Shown: positions 42,290-53,311 of the stretch, in pieces
Layout of the letters: each line of letters starts with the position of its first letter
Numbering within the stretch: the first letter of the stretch is position 1
Source of the DNA: Littorina saxatilis
Lineage: Eukaryota > Mollusca > Gastropoda > Littorinimorpha > Littorinidae
Length of the DNA: 64,000 nt
Assembly: GCF_037325665.1 (NCBI RefSeq)
Contig: NC_090253.1
Span: forward strand, 40,326,312 to 40,390,311
Reading direction: 5' to 3'
The notes under the pieces: model-generated
Seen by the model: the letters and a program-made list of their open reading frames with translations, nothing else
The model's database searches: none
Told to the model about the DNA's origin: nothing
Program-made: the position numbers and the translations under genes

Positions 42290-44575
42290 CTGAATAGAAA
42301 AAAACCAAGCCCAATCCATAAAGACAATGCTGATTATGATCAAATACTAGTATTACAATTTACATGTACTATCAATATCGCTTTTGCTACTTTTTAATAC
42401 GCCACTTTGAAAAAGTGTCCTGACTATTTTTACCTGAAGAAGTCTGAGGGACACTTGCTGTACTTCAATTTAGACGCACCCACAATGACTTAGTGGCAAA
42501 TTCTCCACAATATCAATAATGCCATCAGATCTCTCACAGCTTCAATACAGGAAAGAACAAAAACGTTTGCGTACTCATGAGTTGACAAGACCTCAGCTGT
42601 CATGCTTTTGGATAGATCTACTTCTTTTATAGAAGTTACAGAACAACTGAAAATGAATGACACAATAGACTGTGTGAATAATATCACAGACTTCATCTTT
42701 TGTTATGTTTATATATCTCTCAACATGTGTAACTTTAAAGTTCTTGAGTCAGTGAACCTTACATCACAAACTTTCTAAAAACCTATGAAAAAAAACGGCA
42801 TCTGTACAGTTAACTCCATAGCTTCTAATCAAAGGTATACAATGTCATAATATCTAAGCTGACTTTTGAGCAGGTTCTGCAAAACTTGAAGCTTAAAATT
42901 GCAATGGATTGTGAGCTATGAATTTACAACACTTGAAGTTCAACATTACCCAAGGCTACTCATACAAACCCTAACTCAGTCAGTTGCCAAGTGTACAATT
43001 TACAACGTCATTTTCATACCTTTATCAGTTTATGTGTTGAACTAAGGAATTCCTACACCGGAAGTCAAACTCCTGTCATACTCATACTCATAGTGGAACT
43101 GGAAGAACGCAAAGATATCTGCATTCTAACTGTAGGAAGTTGCTACCATCTTCTCCATCCCCCTTCCTCCTCCTCCACTTTTGTAGTTGTTTCACAATTT
43201 GTTTTTCCAACCAGTCACAGTCATACCCCCATAACACAGATCGTTCGATACGAATGTCCCGTCTTTCAAAAGTTTCATCTCCCTTTGTTCCGTGTACACC
43301 AGCTAGGCTTCTCTACGCTGACTTTCAGGGCAAAGGTTTGCTAATTATGATGGCACATTTAACAGATCATTAACTTTTCTTAGTCTCTGTCATTAACTCA
43401 CCTTTCGGTCAGGTAACGTTGAAAATCAAACGTTCGTCAGTGCTGCAGCCTGCATCATAGATAATCTCTAAACAAACAAATCCTGACAGCCAAGCAGAGT
43501 CTGTTGCGACCCATCTCGTCATCGGCGCTTTTCCGGAAATGACCTGCGCTTTGTTGGAATTCCAACAATGGCCGCCATTGTAGGAATTCCAACTTTGCGC
43601 TACGCGATTCTAGAAATGTACCGCGCGCATAGTGAGAATTCTGCTCTTTCTTAGAATGCGATGTAAAATGATACAAGTCATGATGGCCCATGATGATCCT
43701 TGTGTTTTAAAGTGATCAATGCTTAGTCTTGAAAAAGCAGATGCATTGTATAACGCACCAAACCAACCGAATTACAAAAAAGCAAAAACACTTTTGATAA
43801 CTTCGGCGGGCTGTAACAACACAGTTCAGCGACCCATCCCACTCAACCAAAACGCACCAATTTGCTAGCGATACGCACCCATTTTTAACGTTTCAGATCT
43901 TACATTTTACAACAACAAAAACACAACAAGAGTGTTCCGATATAACTTTTCACTGGTAACTATCGATTGTAATAGTTTTTTACTCAGTCTGAACTGATTA
44001 TATATTAAACTCACACAGTCTCTCTGGGCTGCAGAGACAGCATTACGTCCCTTTACTGAGTAGGCTCTTGTCAGGCTCTTGAAACGTAATGTGCAAGTCT
44101 GTGTGCCGCTATATTGATGTGATTGATTGTTGCAAAATGTTGATTCAAATTAAAGATGATTTCAACCTGTTGTAACAAACTAACACTCTACTCTGAGAAA
44201 AAAAATCATTGTGTTCAAAATAGATCGAGACGTGAGCAGCAACTAGTTAGCTGCATGCGCTGAGTGTCACTGAGAGAATTGTTACACGGTGTACCCCCCA
44301 CACCCCCAATTCAAGACTTTCCCTGTATAAGACCTTGCTTTTTCATATACCTTATTCATGACCTGTGAAAAGGGTATACTTTTTTGTGCGAGTCGAAGGG
44401 TTGCCATTTCTAGAACGAGGCAGCTCGTTTCCGGAAATGCGGCGCTTTGTTGGAAATCTTAATGAAGTTTCGGGAAATCCCGATTATTCCAACTCTGCCC
44501 CGGATTCTTACTTTGCGCCCAACAGAGTCCCAGCAGAGTGCACTCCCTTGTCGTCCTTGGCTCGAGAACCAAATT
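42290..44575. other. 5' flank of zinc-finger block A
   Basis: The first 300 bp match the 5' flanks of blocks B and C. Foldback-like pieces near 43,500-43,600 (ggaattccaac inverted) and 44,390-44,520. No first exon for block A was found here. Confidence 0.5.
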
Positions 44576-44826
44576 GTGACCCTCCACCACGAAATGAGTC
44601 GCATGTCACCTTTGCATGATTTTCATATTTTTACATTTTCCTAAAGAGTTTTTTATGCTCTATCCAGTGGTGAAAACCGTTTTAGAAAAGAGCGAAAACT
44701 GTTTGAGTTATAAGCCTGTGACTAAGGTGACCCTCACGCTGTTACCATACACTATCCGGACTTATATCAAGCCTAGCGCAGAACCGCGCGAGGTGACATG
44801 CGACTCATTTCGTGGTGGAGGGTCAC
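44576..44826. mobile_element. GTGACCC MITE, copy 2
   Basis: 251 bp with perfect 34-bp TIRs beginning GTGACCCTCCACCACGAAAT. About 90 percent identical to 22,899-23,147. Target duplication not clear. Confidence 0.88.
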
Positions 44827-47345
44827 CAATTATGTCGACTACATGCACTATGGTTGGCACGAATGGTCAAAAATAATAATTCGAACATAAAAAGTGCGTT
44901 TGACTGTTGTTAAAGCCTTACTGAAAAAAGGCTTTATTTGTTCTGCCCATCATGCAGTGCATCACTGATATCAGTTCACCATAGGTGACAACGTATGTGA
45001 ACAGCCAAGCCGGCTGCACTCATTTCAACAACACACACACACACACACACACACATGCAAAAGTAGCTACACAGGAAACCATGGGTGCGAAAGTTATCGC
45101 AATAATTTGTTAGCGAAGTTCAGAAGGGATACATCTGTTGCACTCATTAACATCATACACACACACAAAAACATTCAGACACACACACGAAGACAGTCTG
45201 GGACATATATAGTGCCTCTTTTGAAGCCTAGACTAAATCGGAGGAGACCACGTGGTACTGAAGGGGAATTTAGACAACTACCGTCATTTTGAGAGTTTGG
45301 GTGTCGTTGTGACATATGCTATATCCAAAGTCATATCAGCGTAAACTCTGATGCCCAGCACTCTTTCTTTTACAAGTTTTGTGGAATACCGTCTATAGGT
45401 CCAATTCATTCTTCTTACTCGGCGTGACGTTATCAAATGGATCGGCTAGCTTTAGCCCTAAGGGGCACAACTCCGCTCATACTCTCTTCGCGCCGCCATA
45501 TTGGATGCCGTCTTTGTTAGTTTTCCTCATTACACTCTTGTTCTTTTTGCGTATTTCACTGTGTATGCAGACAGGGAAAGGCGCGAGCGCCGTAACCAAC
45601 AGCGAAAACGGCCACACGACCACTCAGCGAACCGAAACAGAATCCCTAAGCTGCCTAAACGACAATAGTCAATCTATTGTCCCGAACCTACAACCCGGTC
45701 TGCCCTCGGGCGGACCACCCTCATCTTCCAAAAAGGGATGAATTGTCTCGTTGCTAAACCAAACAAACAACTATTACACCCTCCCTCCAATGAACCTGTA
45801 CGCATAGTACACATACGGGGAATATAACCCGTTAATATACGACCACAGTACATTTAGTACAATACATCCTAGTACACACCATGGAGAAAAACTCCCACCA
45901 TAAATCATACATAAATGATTATCTTTATTGTTTTTCTTCTTGTGAATAAACACAAGAAAGAAATGGGCTGAACAAACAAATACACGAATCACCGAGCCTT
46001 ATATAAGCCTCAGTCACTGTGAGGACATTTGGGTAATAAACCACCAGTACGTGCAAGTACATCCTAAAAAGGGAAATGAATAATAGTCATCTATAAATGA
46101 TTATTCTCAATTGAGAATCAAAATAATGAGGATATGGGTTTGAATAGTTGTCCCCTGACGAGGCTACCTTTCAGTTTCCCCAGAACACCTCTCTAAAACC
46201 ACAAAGAAGCTATCCTAGCAATTTGAAACTGTAAATATTGCCGAAAAGTACTACAATTGGGAGAGGTACTTAGGGATCTCTGGGCTGCCTACTGCATTTG
46301 CCGGGTTTGGCAGACCCTTGATTTTTACCCCCTATGCCACACAACGTGTCATTTTCACTTTTGTCGAGTCGCCACCCAACACTCAAGCACTGTCAGAGAT
46401 CGTGCAAGGCATCCAACATGGCGGCGGATGACCAATTCCAGAGATCGAGTTACGACCCGTGATTCTCATACCGCGCGCGCCGAGTAGAAATGCTGTTGAT
46501 AACTTGAGTTTCTGCAATGGGCCTATAATATGATTTTGGGGTCCCTATTTGTATAATTCCACAGCGTTAAATTTGAGTTTTGTTTACTTATAAGAAAGAT
46601 GCAACTTTCAATCTTAGATTTAAGGATTTGCATGGTGATCCATGCATTTCCAAATGTCTGTATGTTGTCACAGTGTATGACATTTTGGTTCGAGGTGAGC
46701 TCCATTAAAATGACAAAACAAAAAGGCTGCTCAAAACTGTTTATGAACTTCACGGAAAGTGTAAAAACACAAACTGTCAAACACACACAACCAGCAACAA
46801 CAACAGGCTACTTGCATGTTGTTAGAAAGCAAAAAGTATGTAAAATAAAGAAGAACACAGCAAATGCCACTCAGTTCCTTTTTTTCAACCACTATAATTT
46901 TATATACCGATATCGCTCCATGGGGCAAAACATGTTTTACTGGAGACATTTACTTTTTTGATTCCACCGCGACGCCGCTCATGCTGCAGTCAAAGAGCGG
47001 GCGGTACGCCAGACCTGCCAGTGACTGAACAAGACGTTTCTGCAGACACCGCCTATAACACAGACCATCCCCTTGACTTTGTCCCTGCCACAACCATCCA
47101 CCCTACCATGCACTGGTCTTTTAACTTGTAATCACATCTCATGAATGAAAATCATTGTAGCAATAATTATTGTGTCGAGTTAACATTGTCCTCTTATTTC
47201 CCGGGTTTCTTCTTAAACATTTAAATTGTATCCACTACTTTTGAAGTACCAAAAATCGCGAGCGAGCCCAGTTTTGGTTTTTACGCACATTGTTATATTT
47301 GATTTTGTAAGCGCTATTTAATTGTTTCAATCAATGTGAGGTAAA

Positions 47346-47399
<54 letters not shown>

Positions 47400-47462
47400 G
47401 AGTTACAGGACAAACAGAAAGCTTGAAAGCATACAACAAATACACTGTTACTTCAAAGTTTA
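44827..47462. other. spacer with CA repeats and weak coding hints
   Basis: (CA)n at 45,028-45,054 and 47,350-47,397. A 120-codon frame at 45,379-45,741 has one hydrophobic stretch (LLVFLITLLFFLRISL) but no recognised domain. A splice-acceptor-like site at about 46,991 opens 46 codons ending at 47,131. An ATG in good context at 46,421 is followed by only 14 codons. None is strong enough to call. Confidence 0.4.
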
Positions 47463-48038
47463 ACAAGAAGAGCAAACGCTCGATCGAGTCACTTTCGCAG
47501 TTCTGAATATTATATGAGGCATCAGATGGACAGGAAGAAATTGCTATTCACAACACAATGAGTCACGTTCACATAAAATTTGAGCCCGGTCACTTTTATA
47601 GTTTCCGAGAAAAGCCCAACGTTAAGTTGTGTGTTGCCGAACAGAAAAGGCTAGTTATCTCCCTTGTTTTTCTGATAACGTTCGTAAAAGGCTACAGATG
47701 TAAATACTTTGATGTAAAGAATAATCCTACAAAGTTTCAATCACATCCGATGAACTTTGTCAAAGATATAAAATGTCTAATTTTTCCTTTGACGCTGACC
47801 TGTGACCTTGAAAAAGGTCAAAGGTCAACGAAACCATCGTTAAAGTGTAGAGGTCATTGGAGGTCACGACTAAACAAAATATGAGCCCGATCGCTTTGAT
47901 AGTTTCCGAGAAAAGTCCAACGTTAAGGTGGTGTCTACGGACGGCCGGCCGGACGGCCGGCCGGACGGCCGGCCGGACGGCCGGCCGGACAGACTAACAC
48001 TGACCGATTACATAGAGTCACTTTTTCTCAAGTGACTC
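47463..48038 (+). mobile_element. family C Helentron-like element, copy 2
   Basis: Same structure as 33,739-34,298: ACAAGAA, GAGC-aaac-GCTC, GAGTCACTT, GGCC/GGAC microsatellite (47,935-47,990) and perfect 3' hairpin 48,015-48,038. The 16-bp length difference lies in the microsatellite. Confidence 0.75.
47803..47866 (+). promoter_or_regulatory. nuclear-receptor motif cluster in family C copy 2
   Basis: TGACCTTGA at 47,803-47,811, DR1 at 47,815-47,827 and DR4 at 47,851-47,866, identical to copy 1. Confidence 0.45.
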
Positions 48039-48453
48039 AATAAAATGCAGAACCTTGCAGTTAAGGACATCCAAGGACAAGACATCACTGAAACTGAAAG
48101 TCTCCTGGCAACATCATCAATCCCGTTGCGGTTAACTGACATGCACACATAATCACTTTTCTTATTTACAGTCTCCCAACAAGACTACAACGAAGGCCTT
48201 GCACACAGACAACTTGAAAGAGAAACAGACCGACACCCCGAGAATATCCAAACAAGCACTATGTTCAATACAGGATTCTGTAAAGTTACCTCTATTTTAA
48301 GAATCCATACCTCTTTCAGACCTAACAATCTTAGATTGTTTAAAGGTTGTAAAAGGGGTGTCCACAGTATATACCAACACATTGAATAATTGGAAATCTA
48401 AACCCTGTTTTACTATGGTTATTCTGTTGTATGGTGACATCTTTCTAAAGGCG

Positions 48454-48564
48454 GTCCTTAATTGAGCCCGAAGTCGACTTCGCGAAGTCTTCAGTTTACC
48501 CCAGCTCCGTGCGGCCAGCTTCGCGAAGTATACTTCGCGTAGTCGACTTCGTCCAGTTAAGGAC
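48454..48564. mobile_element. TCGCGAAG foldback MITE
   Basis: GTCCTTAATTGAG at the left pairs with CCAGTTAAGGAC at the right. The inside is a series of CTTCGCGAAG palindromes. Relative of 8,051-8,205. Confidence 0.55.
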
Positions 48565-49560
48565 AGGCTTAAACCCCACACCAAACTGCGTGCAGCTCTT
48601 GTGGCGATTTGAGACATTTATGTTGGTCCCTAGTATCCCCTATGGCCGAAGCGGTGTTCTGTACGAGTACTCTTAGGGAATATCACGAGAATAGAAAGAC
48701 ACGATGTGTCTTTAGCTATTGTCAGTTTTCATTGTATTTGTGCTCTGGATGTATCCATTTCCCGCAACGTATATTGATATATCGTTTTGATAGAATAATC
48801 CATATCTTAATATGTTTATATCTGGCAACCTTACTCGTATACATGTACTGCACAATTGTAACAGCGAGAGTAGATTTCAAGTGCATAAGGTCACAGCGTC
48901 GGCTAGATTTCCTTTTAAAAGCCTGTCCTTTCGCTGTTCTGTGCCCTGCACTACTGGAGGGCCTTTGTTGTCGAGTAGGTATAGGGTGTATCCTTAGCGG
49001 ATTATGACTTGATTCAGTTATTCTGCAGAAAAACAGAAATGCAAAATAATGTAAGCATCCGCCGAAGCATAGTTTTTTTCTGCGGCATTATTGCGATTTA
49101 AGGCGAAGTTCGGGAGGAATTTTTCTGCGAGTACGAAGATTTGATTAATGACCTCCAGACGCGCAACTGACACTCACACCCTCTATCCAACAAGTGTCTG
49201 GAACTGTTTAGATAAGCAGTAGTATGGTGGTATCTCTGATTACTGGACCGAGAAAAAAGGGGAAGTCACTGTTTCGTTCATTTGTGTCTTCATGTGAAAT
49301 TGGAGACGGCCTGTAAATTAGCCTGTGGGCATAGGGAAGCTGGGTGTTGATAACTAATGATAACAGACTTGGAGGAAGAGTGGCTGTAGCACATAGCAGA
49401 CATTCTTACAAAACTGCGGCTTTAACTTTTTCAATGAGAGATATGTTCCTGTAACTTTTGGAAGGAACGTTGCTGTTATCAGTCTTTCGTAGCACTTTGA
49501 TTGCTTCTAGAATGGATCTGATTAAAAGCGGTCGCTCTCTAGCATGGGTGCAAAACCAGG
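48565..49560. other. 3' flank of zinc-finger block B
   Basis: 48,750-48,990 matches the flanks of blocks A and C. The rest is unrecognised. Confidence 0.5.
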
Positions 49561-51195
49561 TCAGACTGTATGCGTTAACATGTGGTACTTCAAAGATCCA
49601 GAATGTGTGAATCTATTACCACACTCTTTACATGAATGTGGTCTCTCTCTCATATGGGTCAACATGTGTTGCTTCAATTGGCCTAACTGTGTGAACCTTG
49701 CACTACATTTTGCGCATGCGTGTGGTTTCTCACCTGTATGTAACAACACGTGGTACTTTAAAGAATCGAAATGTGTGAATCTACTACCACATTCTTTACA
49801 TGCATGTGGTCTCTCTCTTGTATGGGTCAACATGTGTCGCTTCAATCCTGCAGCACGCGTGTATCTCTTACTGCACTCTGAACATGCGTATCGTTTCTCA
49901 GCATCACACTCTAAAGAGACACATACATTTGGTTTCTTTCTTAAATGGGTCAACAAGTGTAGCTTCAATCGGCTTAACCCTTAGGCTGGTTGTCGCGACA
50001 TATGTCGCGCTACTTTACTATACTGTCACCTGGTTGTCACGACATATGTCGCGCTACTGGCTCAGTCTGTTTGGTCGGTTCCGATTACCTCCCATGGATG
50101 CGAAAACCTATATGACCGTTTTTTGTTATTTTTCTCTCTGTTAATTCACCACTGGCTATGTAACATGTGTTACAGAACTGCACCAGTGTAAGGGTTAACT
50201 GTGTGAACCTTGCATTACACTCTGTGCATGCGAGTGGTTTATCACCTGTATGTATTAACATGTGCAACTTCAAAGATGCAGACTGTGCGAATCTATTACC
50301 GCACACTGTACATGCATGTGGTTTTTCTGTTGTATTGTCAAACATGTGTTCCCTTAAAGATGCAGCATGCCTGAATCTCTTACCACACTCTGTACATGCA
50401 TGTTGTTTCTCACCTGTATGAGTAACCATATGTTTCTTCAAATAACTTGACTTTTCAAACTTAGCATCACACTCTGTGCACGTGTATTGTTTCTGTCTTG
50501 CATGAAATAACATGTGCTGCTTCAAATCACTAGACATTGTGAACCTGGCATCACACTCAATACAGGGATGTTGTTTCCCTTTGTTGTGTGTTCTCATGTG
50601 TTCCCTGAGACAGCAAGCAGCATAGAACCTAGCATCACATTCTGCGCATGCATGTTTCTTGTTTGCTGAATGTAGTGACATGTGTTCTGTCAAATATCTA
50701 GCCCTGGTAAAACGTGCACCACAGTCTATGCATGCATGCTTTTTCTCTCCAGTATGTGTCAACGTATGTCGTTTCAAATGGCTTGACTTTGTGAACCTAG
50801 CACTACACTCTGTACATGCATGTGGCTTTTCACCTGTATATGTTTCTTCAAATCTCCAGAACGAGTAAACCTTGCACTACATTCTCTACATGCATGTTTT
50901 TTCTCTCCTTTATTTCCATCAGCTGTGACTGTAGTCTGTGTCTCAGGTGTCTCAATGTATTCTTTCAGCCAGATACCACAGTGAGTGTTGACTGCAGATT
51001 GTGTTTTTGGTGTCCCAGCATCTTGTTCCTGCCACATGTCACTGTCAGTGTTGACTGCAGTCTGTGTTTCTGGCGTCTCAATCTCTTGTTTCAGCCAGGT
51101 ATCACTGTGAATGATGATTGCGGCTTGTCCATCCAATGTCTGCACTGCATGCTTGGTAGCTATGTACTCTGTGACCACAACCTCCCTGACAGGCA
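49561..51195 (-). pseudogene. C2H2 zinc-finger exon B (13 fingers, disabled)
   Basis: Paralogue of blocks A and C with the same acceptor (TTTTTTCTATCCAG) and N-terminal WLKQEIETPETQ repeats. It is broken in two ways: a 10-bp loss in the first finger linker near 50,840 shifts the frame, and a 217-bp TTAA-flanked MITE sits in a finger at 49,978-50,194. Finger HACTECGKRFRHAASLREHM ends in Asn where the last His should be, and one finger is reduced to NVCVSLECDAEKRYAC. The remaining fingers are intact, so decay is recent, or a shorter product could still be made. Confidence 0.85.
49978..50194. mobile_element. piggyBac-like MITE in zinc-finger pseudogene
   Basis: 217 bp, ends CCCTTAGGCTGGT and inverted CCCTTACACTGGT, target duplication TTAA (49,974-49,977 and 50,195-50,198). 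Contains palindrome CGCGACATATGTCGCG and a near repeat of it. Removing it and one TTAA rejoins the finger as ...ARFTQL SRLKLHLLTH. Confidence 0.88.
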
Positions 51196-51905
51196 CTGGA
51201 TAGAAAAAACAAGCCCAATCCATAAAGGCAATGCTGGTTATGAACAACTATTAGTACCGTGTATGTACTATCAATATCTCTTTTTGTACTTTTGAATACA
51301 CCACTTTGGACAAATTTCACTTGCAGTACAGGTGTACTTATTTGGATGCACCCAACAATGACTTATTTTCAAATTCATGACAATGTCAACGATGCCATCA
51401 GGCGGAGTTAGACATTAACTTATCGAGTGGGTAAGAAAACTCTGTCCCACAACAAAGTCTTGATAGCAAAGATGTCTTACAGCTTCCATACAGGAGAGAA
51501 AAAAAACCTTTTGCGTAGTCATACTTTGACCAAGCTGACCACAACTGTCATACTTTTGGAGAGATCTATTTCATGTACAGAAAATGAATGACATAACATA
51601 TTGATATATATATCGTTCTGATACAAGAACCAATATCGTAATACTTATCAAATATATCTTGCAACCATACTCATATATATATATACAGCCAAATCGTAAT
51701 AGCGAGAGGTTTTAAGTGCATAAGCTGCTACATAGCACCCTGCACAGCTAAACACACTATGCACACTCTTAAAAAGCCTATCCTTTCGCTTTTCTGTGTC
51801 CTAAGTGCCCTGCACCACTGGGCGGCCCCTGTGGACGAGTAGGGTACACTAGAGATGGCGGATGGCTGGCAGCAAATGCTTTAGCAGGGGGATCAAGCCC
51901 ACCAT
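51196..51905. repeat. spacer between blocks B and C, duplicated flanks
   Basis: The left part matches the 5' flank of block A (42,290-42,560) and the right part the 3' flanks of the other blocks. Confidence 0.55.
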
Positions 51906-53311
51906 CTATTCTTGTATTTCTGTGGTGTTAACATGCAGCGCTTTAGTATCCCGATTGTAAACACCTCCAGGAAAACACCATACTATCTGCGGTTGTGCAT
52001 TTTGCTCTCCTGCATGTGTTGACATATCAAACTTCAAATTATCAGACTGTGTACATGTAGGTGTTGACATGTCTAGCTTCAAATTATCAGATTGTGTACA
52101 TGAATGTTCTTTTGGCCCATTATGTATTAACATGTGGTTTTTTAACATATAAGGCCACTTAAATTTAACACCACACACAGTACAGGTATGTCTCAACACG
52201 TGTAGCTTCAAAGTTCTAGCATGTTTGAACCTTGCATCACACTCTGTGCATGTGTAGTTTTTCTCTCCTGTATGTTTTAGCATGTGTCGCTTCAAATGAC
52301 TTGAATGTGAGAACCTTGCACTACACTCTGTACATGCATGGTGTTTCTCTCCTTTATGTGTTAACATATGCTGCTTCAAATTACCTAACTGCGTAAACCT
52401 TGCACTACAGTCTGAACATGCATGTGGTCTCTCTTCTGTATGTATTAACATGTGTAAGTTCAAAGATCCAGATTGTGTAAACCTATTACCACACTCTGTA
52501 CATGCATGTGGTTTCTCTCCTGTATGGGTCAACATGTGTTGCTTCAAAGACGAAGCCTGCGTGAATCTATAACCACACTCTGTACATACATGTGATTTCT
52601 TTCCTACATGTGTTAACATGTGTTGTTTCAAAGATGCAGCCAGTGTGAATCTATCACCACACTTTGCACACACATGTGTTTTCTCTCCTGCATGAGTCAA
52701 CATGTGCCGATTCAAATCACTAGACATTGTGAACCTTGCATCACACTCAATACAGGCATGTGGTTTCCCTTTGTTATGTGTTCTCATATGTCGCCTCAGA
52801 TTACTAGAAGTATGGAACCTAGCATCACACCCTGAACATGCATGTTTCTTTTCTGCTGAATGAAATATCATGTGCTCTTTCAAATATCTAGCCCGGGCAA
52901 ACTTAGCACCACATTGTAGGCATGACGCCTTATTCTTGCCTGTATGTGTCAACATGTGTTTTTTCAAAGATTCTGACTGTGTAAACCATGCACTACACTT
53001 TGTGCATGTATGTTTTTCCTCTACTTGGTGTTTTAACGCAAGTCTAGAATCTTTCTGACCTTTTACTGATTTATGTGTTTCTGGTGTTTGTATCTCTTGT
53101 TTTAGCCACATATCACCGTGAGCATTGACTGCAACACTTTGTTTCAGCCATATATCACTGTGAGTTTCAACTGCAGTTTGTGATTCTGGTGTCTTTTTCT
53201 CTTTTTTCAGCCAGGTATCACTATGAGTGCTGAGTGAATCTTGTCCTTCCAGTGTCTGCACTCCATGCACGGTAGCTGTGTTCTCTGTGGCTGCAACCTT
53301 CCTGACTGGCA
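51906..53311 (-). CDS. zinc-finger gene C, exon 2
   Basis: Acceptor TTTTTCAATTCAG just before TGCCAGTC. Open for 1,406 nt and carries all eleven fingers. Confidence 0.92.

Noticed and set aside
42490-42696. possible first exon of zinc-finger block A
   Set aside because: The minus-strand ATG at about 42,602 has a GTACGC donor-like site, but its phase does not match the acceptor at 42,289.
45379-45741. 120-codon frame with a hydrophobic stretch
   Set aside because: No recognised domain, no splice context and no homologue I can name. Kept only as a note on the spacer.
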